From a virus, in IMG/VR virus record IMGVR_UViG_3300019776_000116, positions 1-21,922 of that record: 21,922 nucleotides of DNA; one strand, given 5' to 3'. This document shows positions 1 through 5,114 of this stretch, piece by piece. A program made the translations under genes and the position numbers. Below the pieces are notes generated by a model that did not search any database, was not told where the DNA came from, and saw only the letters and a program-made list of their open reading frames with translations. Each line of letters starts with the position of its first letter. Position 1 is the stretch's first letter.

Positions 1-179
1 ACCTTTACGGCGCGGACCTTGGGGACGCGGACCTTCGCAGCGCGAACCTTTACGGCGCGGACCTTTACGGCGCGAACCTTGGGGACGCGGACCTTTACGG
101 CGCGGACCTTCGCGGCGCGGACCTTCGCAGCGCGAACCTTTACGGCGCGGACCTTTACGGCGCGGACCTTGGGGACGCG
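1..179 (+). repeat. 15-bp tandem repeat encoding the pentapeptides
   Basis: Eleven complete 15-bp units (15-179) plus a partial one at the left edge repeat with almost no synonymous change. Every unit has the form (G/A)AC CTT NNN NNN GCG, and the variable two codons are only TAC GGC, GGG GAC, CGC AGC or CGC GGC. Leucine is always CTT and alanine always GCG. The array probably continues to the left of the window. Confidence 0.95.
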
Positions 180-434
180 GGTAAATTGACTGGCGACCGT
201 CCGTATTTCGCGGTCGGCCCAATCGGTTCGCGGCAAGACGTTTTAGCGGCATTCCTCACGGAAAAGGGGGTATTCCTTCGCGCCGGTTGTTTCTTCGGCA
301 CCGTGGAAGAATTCAAGGGCAAGCTGCAGGACGAACACGGGGACAATCAGCACGCGGTCGAATACCGCGCCGCCCTGGTGCTGATTGAAGCGCATTATTC
401 CGCATGGCCCGCGACTGTGACCGAAGGGGAATAA
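1..434 (+). CDS. Pentapeptide-repeat protein, 3' end (partial)
   Basis: The reading frame is open from the left edge (first full codon at position 3) to the TAA at 432-434, so the start lies outside the window. The first 59 codons are consecutive pentapeptides of the A(D/N)LXX type (for example [20 protein letters not shown]), which in known families fold as a right-handed quadrilateral beta-helix. A non-repeat C-terminal domain of about 84 residues follows, with the segment [20 protein letters not shown] and a conserved-looking RAGCFFGT. Some pentapeptide proteins (Qnr, MfpA) mimic DNA and bind gyrase; nothing here proves that role. The ParB-like gene begins three bases after the stop, so the two are probably co-transcribed. 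Family assignment is firm; function is unknown. Confidence 0.9.
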   Translation, partial: LYGADLGDADLRSANLYGADLYGANLGDADLYGADLRGADLRSANLYGADLYGADLGDAGKLTGDRPYFAVGPIGSRQDVLAAFLTEKGVFLRAGCFFGTVEEFKGKLQDEHGDNQHAVEYRAALVLIEAHYSAWPATVTEGE

Positions 435-436
435 TC

Positions 437-1276
437 ATGGAAAATTTCAATGACACAATGACCGCGGGCAATGTCAAAGCCGCAATGAAGGAAGTCGGCG
501 CCGTGAGTGCTGACCTGTGGCAAGTCACGCCGGACAAATTGCGGGTGCTGGAAGGCTTCAATGCCCGCGTGAAGAATGACACCTACACCGGCCGCGTGCG
601 CTGGATTGCTGACAGCATCAAGGTCAACGGCTATTACAAGGATAAGCCGCTTTCCGGCTTCGTGGCCCGTGAAGGCGACGATAACGTCATTTATGTGACC
701 GGCGGACACCGGCGGCATGAAGCGGTTTTGCTGGCTATCAGTGAGGGCGTGGAAGTGCCAGCCGTGCCGGTTATCGTGAGCCCCAAGGGCACCAGCATGG
801 AAGACTTAACGGTCGCCCTTGTGGTGGGCAATGACGGGGAGCCCTTGAGCCTGTACGAAGCCGCGGTCGTGTGCAAGCGCCTGGCGGCCTTCGGCTGGTC
901 TTCCCAAGAGATTGCCCGGCGCCTGGGGTATGCGTCCGCACAATACGTCGACGGCCTGCTGGCGCTGGCTGGGGCACCCCTGGCAATCCGCAAAATGGTA
1001 ATGGAAAACGTCATTGCGGCCACGACAGCCATTGAAGCCATAAAGAAGCACGGGGACAAGGCGGTCGACGTGCTGCTGGCCGCGCTGGTCAAGTCCGGGG
1101 GCGGGCGTGTTACGACCAAGCACATGCCGCAAGCTGAATTCAAAAAGGCCGTACGCAAGCTGGCCGAACCAATGCACACGGCGTTGACCAAGGTGCAGGC
1201 CGACCCCGGCTTTGCCAGCCTATCGGAAGAGGTCCGGGGTATCCTGGCGGAACTGCTGGGAAGCATCAAGCAATAG
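437..1276 (+). CDS. ParB-like DNA-binding protein
   Basis: The protein has 279 residues. The N-terminal half carries ParB/Srx-type motifs: GFNAR at 40-44 and TGGHRRHEA at 88-96, corresponding to the box II region of ParB proteins (GERR-like). A helix-turn-helix follows at about 155-177 (SSQEIARRLGYASAQYVDGL). The C-terminal 100 residues are not recognised. The ATG at 437 is chosen because AAGGGG lies 8-13 bases upstream; an in-frame start at 404 would sit inside the preceding gene. No ParA ATPase gene is visible nearby, so plasmid-like partition is not demonstrated; many phages carry solitary ParB-like proteins whose role (nuclease, regulator or CTP-dependent clamp) varies. The gene ends just before a strong terminator. 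Confidence 0.85.
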   Translation: MENFNDTMTAGNVKAAMKEVGAVSADLWQVTPDKLRVLEGFNARVKNDTYTGRVRWIADSIKVNGYYKDKPLSGFVAREGDDNVIYVTGGHRRHEAVLLAISEGVEVPAVPVIVSPKGTSMEDLTVALVVGNDGEPLSLYEAAVVCKRLAAFGWSSQEIARRLGYASAQYVDGLLALAGAPLAIRKMVMENVIAATTAIEAIKKHGDKAVDVLLAALVKSGGGRVTTKHMPQAEFKKAVRKLAEPMHTALTKVQADPGFASLSEEVRGILAELLGSIKQ

Positions 1277-1296
1277 TCAAAATTAAATTTTCAATT

Positions 1297-1320
1297 GCCC
1301 GCCGCGTGCGGGCTTTTTCT
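1297..1320 (+). terminator. Rho-independent terminator after the ParB-like gene
   Basis: A perfect 6-bp GC stem GCCCGC (1297-1302) / GCGGGC (1308-1313) with loop CGCGT is followed directly by TTTTTCT. It lies 20 bases after the stop codon and just before the next promoter. Confidence 0.9.
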
Positions 1321-1322
1321 TG

Positions 1323-1351
1323 TTGACATAGATAAATTATTTATCTATAAT
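1323..1351 (+). promoter_or_regulatory. Consensus sigma-70 promoter with embedded operator palindrome (copy 1)
   Basis: TTGACA at 1323-1328 and TATAAT at 1346-1351 are both perfect consensus hexamers separated by 17 bp. The spacer and the first two bases of the -10 form a perfect 19-bp palindrome, TAGATAAATTATTTATCTA (1329-1347, centre at 1338). A dimeric repressor bound there would block RNA polymerase; that is inference. Transcription should start near 1358. Confidence 0.9.
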
Positions 1352-1363
1352 TGAGCCATCAAC
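1329..1363 (+). repeat. 35-bp direct repeat, copy 1 (operator, -10 and leader)
   Basis: Identical to 1639-1673, offset by exactly 310 bp. The repeat includes the 19-bp palindrome, the -10 box and the leader segment TTGAGCCATCAAC. After the repeat both leaders diverge but share GGAGCCC as the ribosome binding site region. Confidence 0.97.
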
Positions 1364-1380
1364 TACCCGGAGCCCTTCAA

Positions 1381-1593
1381 ATGACACTCGCAACCTTCAC
1401 CCCTGGCAAGACCTACACCACCCGGAGCATTTGCGACCACGACTGCATTATCCGCGTGACCGTGGCGAAGCGTACCGCCAAGACCATCACCACCGACGCG
1501 GGCAAGGTGTTGCGTGTGGGTGAATATGACGGCGCCGAATTCGTGAAGCCCTGGGGCTCCTACAGCATGGCCCCGATTGTGCGGGCATCCTGA
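1381..1593 (+). CDS. Small conserved mobile-element protein, unknown function
   Basis: The protein has 70 residues. The start is the ATG at 1381, preceded by GGAG at 1369-1372. An upstream in-frame TTG at 1351 overlaps the -10 box and cannot be in the transcript. The sequence begins MTLATFTPGKTYTTRS, has a CDHDC cluster at about 18-22 and ends with GSYSMAPIVRAS. It resembles small proteins of unknown function that occur on phages and plasmids with a closing YSMAP(V/I) motif; this is from memory of the family, not a search. It has no signal peptide or membrane segment. It forms a single-gene unit with its own consensus promoter and terminator. Confidence 0.8.
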   Translation: MTLATFTPGKTYTTRSICDHDCIIRVTVAKRTAKTITTDAGKVLRVGEYDGAEFVKPWGSYSMAPIVRAS

Positions 1594-1598
1594 CCACC

Positions 1599-1622
1599 GC
1601 CCCGCAAGGGGCTTTTTATTTT
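1599..1622 (+). terminator. Rho-independent terminator after the 70-residue protein gene
   Basis: Stem GCCCC (1599-1603) / GGGGC (1608-1612) with a GCAA tetraloop is followed by TTTTTATTTT (1613-1622). It closes the first single-gene cassette 11 bases before the next -35 box. Confidence 0.9.
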
Positions 1623-1632
1623 GGGCGACCGC

Positions 1633-1661
1633 TTGCATTAGATAAATTATTTATCTATAAT
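1633..1661 (+). promoter_or_regulatory. Sigma-70-type promoter with embedded operator palindrome (copy 2)
   Basis: The -10 TATAAT (1656-1661) is consensus. The -35 position 17 bp upstream reads TTGCAT (1633-1638), weaker than the TTGACA of copy 1. The spacer holds the same perfect 19-bp palindrome (1639-1657). The two promoters should therefore respond to the same regulator but differ in strength. Confidence 0.85.
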
Positions 1662-1673
1662 TGAGCCATCAAC
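1639..1673 (+). repeat. 35-bp direct repeat, copy 2 (operator, -10 and leader)
   Basis: Exact copy of 1329-1363. Identity begins at the first base of the palindrome and ends at CATCAAC in the leader; the -35 boxes lie outside the repeated segment and differ. Confidence 0.97.
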
Positions 1674-1693
1674 AACGCAACGGAGCCCCGAAA

Positions 1694-1993
1694 ATGTCAA
1701 ACACCATCGCCCAAACCATCCTTGCCCAACTTGGCGGCAATCGCTTCCTTGCCATGACCGGCGCAAAGGATTTGGTCAACACCGGCAAGGGCCTTCAATT
1801 CGCTATCGGCCGCGGCGCCAGCAACAAGGCCAACAAAGTGGTCGTGACCCTGACCGACGCGGACCTGTACGACGTGCGCTTCCTGACCATTCGCGGCGTC
1901 AATATGACCGAACGCGGCACCGTTGAAGGCGTGCATGCTGACCGCCTGGCGGCCGTCTTCACCGAACAAACCGGATTTGATACCCACATGTAA
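1694..1993 (+). CDS. Small conserved mobile-element protein, unknown function
   Basis: The protein has 99 residues. The start is ATG 1694 with CGGAG upstream at 1681-1685; an in-frame TTG at 1661 overlaps the -10 box and is excluded. The sequence starts MSNTIAQTILAQLGGNRFLA and continues with MTGAKDLVNTGKGLQFAIGR, SNKANKVVVTLTDADLYDV and RLAAVFTEQTG. It resembles a widespread family of roughly 90-100-residue proteins of phages and plasmids with the LGG..F..MTGA pattern and no known function (recall, not a search). It is driven by the second copy of the promoter-operator cassette. Confidence 0.82.
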   Translation: MSNTIAQTILAQLGGNRFLAMTGAKDLVNTGKGLQFAIGRGASNKANKVVVTLTDADLYDVRFLTIRGVNMTERGTVEGVHADRLAAVFTEQTGFDTHM

Positions 1994-2010
1994 GGGCACG
2001 GCTGCCGGGA

Positions 2011-2024
2011 GCCCCTACGGGGGC
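2011..2024. terminator. GC hairpin between convergent genes (possible terminator)
   Basis: GCCCC (2011-2015), TAC, GGGGGC (2019-2024) can form a short strong hairpin between the plus-strand gene ending at 1993 and the minus-strand gene ending at 2033. No T-tract follows on either strand, so terminator activity is uncertain. Confidence 0.35.
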
Positions 2025-2032
2025 CGCCTGGC

Positions 2033-2542
2033 TTACTTGAAGGACATTGGGGGCGTGCTATCCGGTGGCAAATACTCGTTGACCCGATTCAAAAAGCCAA
2101 CTTTCTGGCAATCGACTTCCCTCATGTGCGACTGCACCATATCCATTGAAATTTTGCGAAGGGTATCGACGTCTTCGTGGTGGCAGTGGAAAGCATAAAG
2201 GCCGGTACTTCCCCCCTTGTCCTGGGGGAGCGTGTGCGGGTCAATATCGCCCAAGGTCAACACCGGGTAGCGCATGGTCGCCATTGCCCACGCCGAAGCC
2301 GCGAAAGTCTCCCGGTCGACGTCATGAAGCCGGAAGCGTGCTTGCACCAATTGCGCCTTGGCGTCACGCCTGGCCGCCGAAGTAGGGTCGACGGGGCCGC
2401 CGCCGTTTGCATCCCGGATACATTGGGAACACGTCCCCGACTGGGTGTAGCGGTAGGAATCATGCCCATTGCGGCAAATTTTCCCGGTGTAGTAGGTTTT
2501 AAGGCCCCTTGCGCGGGCTTCCGGTCTAGTTAGGATATCCAT
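2033..2542 (-). CDS. Small phage protein with N-terminal zinc-binding motif
   Basis: The protein has 169 residues and is the only gene read from the minus strand. The start ATG at 2540-2542 is preceded by AGGAG with 8-base spacing. The N-terminus has the segment ARGLKTYYTGKICRNGH followed by CSQC, giving a C23-x3-H27-x10-C38-x2-C41 cluster that probably binds zinc. This motif is common at the start of phage HNH-endonuclease-like proteins, but no HNH catalytic core follows here. The remaining 125 residues are unrecognised, with an HCHHED cluster at about residues 118-123. It may bind nucleic acid; function is unknown. Confidence 0.75.
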   Translation of the reverse strand: MDILTRPEARARGLKTYYTGKICRNGHDSYRYTQSGTCSQCIRDANGGGPVDPTSAARRDAKAQLVQARFRLHDVDRETFAASAWAMATMRYPVLTLGDIDPHTLPQDKGGSTGLYAFHCHHEDVDTLRKISMDMVQSHMREVDCQKVGFLNRVNEYLPPDSTPPMSFK

Positions 2543-2798
2543 CGTTTACGCTCCTATGATGCGTCGAAGTGTAGCAGACCCCTTGCGCTTCCGCAATACC
2601 TACCGGCTAAAATTATGATCTTTTACCCCAAAAGCCCACCCCGACGCACGTTTTCGTCTACTGCGGCTCCTTTTACTATGCATAACTTATGGTATGCACA
2701 TATAATTATGTATGTATAGCGTTCTGTATACAGCAATTTTATATTTAAGGGGTATAGGGGTAAAGAGAGTGTAGACCGTTGATTTAATTGAATAAATT

Positions 2799-2832
2799 TT
2801 ACCCCACCCCGTAATTTTTGGGGCTGGGGTAA
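2799..2832. repeat. Imperfect inverted repeat TTACCCCACCCC / GGGGCTGGGGTAA
   Basis: The left arm 2799-2810 and right arm 2820-2832 are complementary except for one extra base in the right arm, with a 9-base loop GTAATTTTT. Related GGGGTAA or TTACCCC motifs lie at 2623-2629, 2757-2763 and 2835-2844, so the hairpin is part of a wider cluster of the same motif. Confidence 0.75.
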
Positions 2833-2874
2833 CAGGGTAAGGGGTCCGGCAAATATGGGCGCCGTCCGTTGTGG

Positions 2875-2904
2875 TTGCTACATGTGGCCGCCTGGGGCTA
2901 GAAT
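2875..2904 (+). promoter_or_regulatory. Weak candidate promoter for terminase operon
   Basis: TTGCTA (2875-2880) and TAGAAT (2899-2904) are separated by 18 bp. If used, transcription would begin almost at the ATG at 2914, giving a very short or absent leader. A phage-specific late promoter could equally exist elsewhere in the gap. Confidence 0.25.
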
Positions 2905-2913
2905 TAGGGCACT

Positions 2914-3642
2914 ATGAGCCTGACACCCAAACAACGCCGATTTGTGAATGAGTATTGCGTCGATGAAAACGCGACGCAGGCCGCTATTCGCGCCGGCTAT
3001 TCCCAAGATACGGCCGGTGTGATTGGTTGCGAGAACCTAAAAAAACCTTACATAGCCGAAGCGATACGCGACCGGATGGAAGAAGTAGCCGTCGCGGCCA
3101 GCATTACGCCGGAGTGGGTCGTCAACCAATGGGCCAAAATCGCATTGGCCGACCCTAATGCCCTGGTGCAAGTCCGCCGCCTAAATTGCCGCCATTGCCA
3201 TGGCTTCGACCATCAATACCAATGGACGGAAGGCGAATATGCGCGGGCGGTCGACAAGGCTGTGGAATCTGAAAAGCCAGCCCCCGACGGCATGGGTGGC
3301 TTTGGGTTTGACCCAAACGGAGCACCAAACCCGAAATGCCCGGAGTGTGGCGGCCTTGGGGTTGAAGACGTGCATATTGCGGACACCCGGAAAATCAAGG
3401 GCTCCGCAAAGGTGCTTTATGCTGGCGCCGAACGGACCCGCAACGGCATCAAAATAACCATGCGGGACAAAGACGCCGCCGTGTCAAATTTGGCCCGTTA
3501 CTTGGGCATGATGGTCGACCGCAAGGAAATCAGCGGCCCCGGCGGCGGCCCGGTTGCCCTGGCGCACCTGTCCGCGGACGATTTGAGCGACGACCAGCTT
3601 GCCGCCATTCTCAAGGCCGACGATGCTACCGACGAAGCGTGA
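2914..3642 (+). CDS. terS: Terminase small subunit
   Basis: The protein has 242 residues. The N-terminus (MSLTPKQRRFVNEYCVDENA, then TQAAIRAGYS) is the classic Terminase_2/XtmA helix-turn-helix that recognises packaging-site DNA. An unusual middle section carries two cysteine pairs, CRHC (92-95) and CPECGG (142-147), separated by a glycine/proline-rich linker, like a zinc ribbon split by an insertion. The C-terminus is acidic (LSADDLSDDQLAAILKADD), as expected for contact with the large subunit. An AGGG at 2906-2909 provides a close ribosome binding site. The last 20 bases overlap the large-subunit gene. Confidence 0.93.
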   Translation: MSLTPKQRRFVNEYCVDENATQAAIRAGYSQDTAGVIGCENLKKPYIAEAIRDRMEEVAVAASITPEWVVNQWAKIALADPNALVQVRRLNCRHCHGFDHQYQWTEGEYARAVDKAVESEKPAPDGMGGFGFDPNGAPNPKCPECGGLGVEDVHIADTRKIKGSAKVLYAGAERTRNGIKITMRDKDAAVSNLARYLGMMVDRKEISGPGGGPVALAHLSADDLSDDQLAAILKADDATDEA

Positions 3643-5068
3643 AGCCGCGGCCGAACTGCTACGGCGCCGGGAAGCGCGGCGCAACCTGGCCGCCTACATC
3701 AATTTTACGAACCGAAAATATAAACAAAGTGGCTTTAGTGCCGCCGTGTGCGCGGCGCTCGACATGTTCATTGATGACATGATTGCAGGCAAGCGGCCCA
3801 TTCTGGTGCTGCAGGCCCCGCCCCAGCACGGCAAATCCGAAATTGTTAGCCGCAAACTCCCGGCGTTCCTGCTGGGGCGCTTCCCGGACTGGCGGGTCGG
3901 TGCGGCCAGCTATTCGGACGAACTGGCCGGAGCAATGGCCCAAGACGTGCGGCGCAACCTGGCGTCGGACGAACATAAACGCTTATTCCCTGTGGCCGCC
4001 GAACGGCGCCGCTATGACGTCAACCGTACCGGGGAATTTACGGCGCCCGGCGGCGCTGGCGGATACCTGGGCGTCGGCGTTGGTGCTGGCCTCACGGGGC
4101 GCCCGGTTGATATCGGCATCATTGACGACCCGGTAAAGAACGAAAAAGAAGCATTGAGCCCCACCACGAAGGAAGGGCATTGGAACTGGTATCAAACCGT
4201 TTTCACGACCCGGCTTTCGGAGAACTCCGGGCAAATCATCATGGCGACAAGTTGGGCGGAAGACGATTTGCCCGCCCGCATTTGCAACCACTTCAAGGGC
4301 GACCCGCGGCTTACCGTGTTGCGCTTCCCGGCAATCAACTTGCCCGGAGAGGTCGGCTATAACCCGAACTTGCCGCCCGGCCCCCTGGTCCCCGAACTCA
4401 AGAGCCTGGCCTTTCTGCATGAGGTCAAGGGGCTATTTTCGGAATACTGGTGGGCGGCCATGTACCAACAATGCCCGCGGCCGCTGGGTGGCAACGTGTT
4501 CAAGGAATCAGGCTTGCGCTATTACTTGCCCAAGGACTTGCCCGCCAAATTCGACAAGGTGCTGGCCTCTTGGGATTGCACATTCAAGGACACGGACGGC
4601 ACCGACTTTGTCGTGGGCCAGGTGTGGGGCAAGGCTGGCGCCAATGCCTATTTGCTGGCGCAAGTCCGCGCCCGCATGTCATTCACCAAGACCGTGAAGG
4701 AAGTCGTCGCCTTGCGTGCCGCCTGGCCGCGTACCAAAGAAGTTTTGATTGAAGACAAGGCGAACGGCCCGGCGGTAATTGATACCCTGAAAGCCAGCGT
4801 GCCGGGTATTATTCCGATTGAACCGGACGGCTCCAAGCTGGCGCGGGCGCATGCCGTTACCAGTTATTGGGAAGCGGGGAATGTGTGGCTTCCGCACCCG
4901 GACGCGGCGCCATGGGTGAAAGACTTGGTCGGGGAGTTGACCGGGTTCCCGGCGGCGGCCAATGATGACCAAGTGGACGCCCTTACTCAAGCATTGCGCC
5001 GCTTGTATCCGTTGTTTAACAAGCTCAAGATTACGCAAGAAGCGATAAACAAGGCCATGGGCAGATAA
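3623..5068 (+). CDS. terL: Terminase large subunit (ATPase and nuclease)
   Basis: The protein has 481 residues. It powers DNA translocation into the prohead and cuts the concatemer. Visible ATPase motifs are Walker A QAPPQHGKSE (64-73), Walker B DIGIIDDP (163-170) and the coupling motif ATSWAEDD (208-215). The RNase H-like nuclease has acidic residues in SWDCTFK (D318), IEDKANG (E377) and NDDQVDA (D448/D449). The ATG at 3623 has AAGG six bases upstream and overlaps the terS end by 20 bases, indicating coupled translation; the in-frame TTG at 3599 lacks such support. Length is normal for the family. Confidence 0.96.
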   Translation: MLPTKREAAAELLRRREARRNLAAYINFTNRKYKQSGFSAAVCAALDMFIDDMIAGKRPILVLQAPPQHGKSEIVSRKLPAFLLGRFPDWRVGAASYSDELAGAMAQDVRRNLASDEHKRLFPVAAERRRYDVNRTGEFTAPGGAGGYLGVGVGAGLTGRPVDIGIIDDPVKNEKEALSPTTKEGHWNWYQTVFTTRLSENSGQIIMATSWAEDDLPARICNHFKGDPRLTVLRFPAINLPGEVGYNPNLPPGPLVPELKSLAFLHEVKGLFSEYWWAAMYQQCPRPLGGNVFKESGLRYYLPKDLPAKFDKVLASWDCTFKDTDGTDFVVGQVWGKAGANAYLLAQVRARMSFTKTVKEVVALRAAWPRTKEVLIEDKANGPAVIDTLKASVPGIIPIEPDGSKLARAHAVTSYWEAGNVWLPHPDAAPWVKDLVGELTGFPAAANDDQVDALTQALRRLYPLFNKLKITQEAINKAMGR

Positions 5069-5114
5069 TGCCCGCGGCGTTACAATGACCAACAATTTAC
5101 CCGGAGCGTCGACC

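Larger units (their letters stand above)
2543..2913. other. A+T-rich noncoding gap upstream of terminase genes
   Basis: 371 bases with no convincing gene, much richer in A+T than its flanks, especially 2605-2820. It holds TTTTACCCCA (2621-2630), a TGCATA/TATGCA inverted pair near 2680-2697, TATAAT at 2701-2706 with no good -35, the 10-bp palindrome CTGTATACAG (2724-2733), GGGGTATAGGGGTAAA (2749-2764), the inverted repeat at 2799-2832 and GGGTAAGGGG (2835-2844). Its position between divergently oriented genes and next to the small terminase gene suits a packaging initiation (pac/cos) or control region; this is inference. Confidence 0.6.

Noticed and set aside
1-179. Repeats as a CRISPR array
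   Set aside because: The units are contiguous 15-bp codons in one open frame with no spacers; they encode pentapeptides.
1351-1353. TTG start for the first small gene (and TTG 1661 for the second)
   Set aside because: Both codons overlap the -10 boxes of the promoters and would lie upstream of the transcription start; ATGs at 1381 and 1694 have ribosome binding sites.
2177-2533. Plus-strand frame of 118 codons opposite the minus-strand gene
   Set aside because: It has no ribosome binding site or domain, while the minus-strand frame has a good start site and a recognisable zinc motif.
2701-2706. TATAAT as a promoter in the gap before terS
   Set aside because: No acceptable -35 hexamer is found 16-18 bp upstream; an isolated TATAAT is expected by chance in A+T-rich DNA.
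2724-2733. CTGTATACAG as a LexA/SOS box
   Set aside because: A LexA box of the enterobacterial type has CTGT and ACAG separated by eight bases; here they are separated by two, so spacing is wrong.
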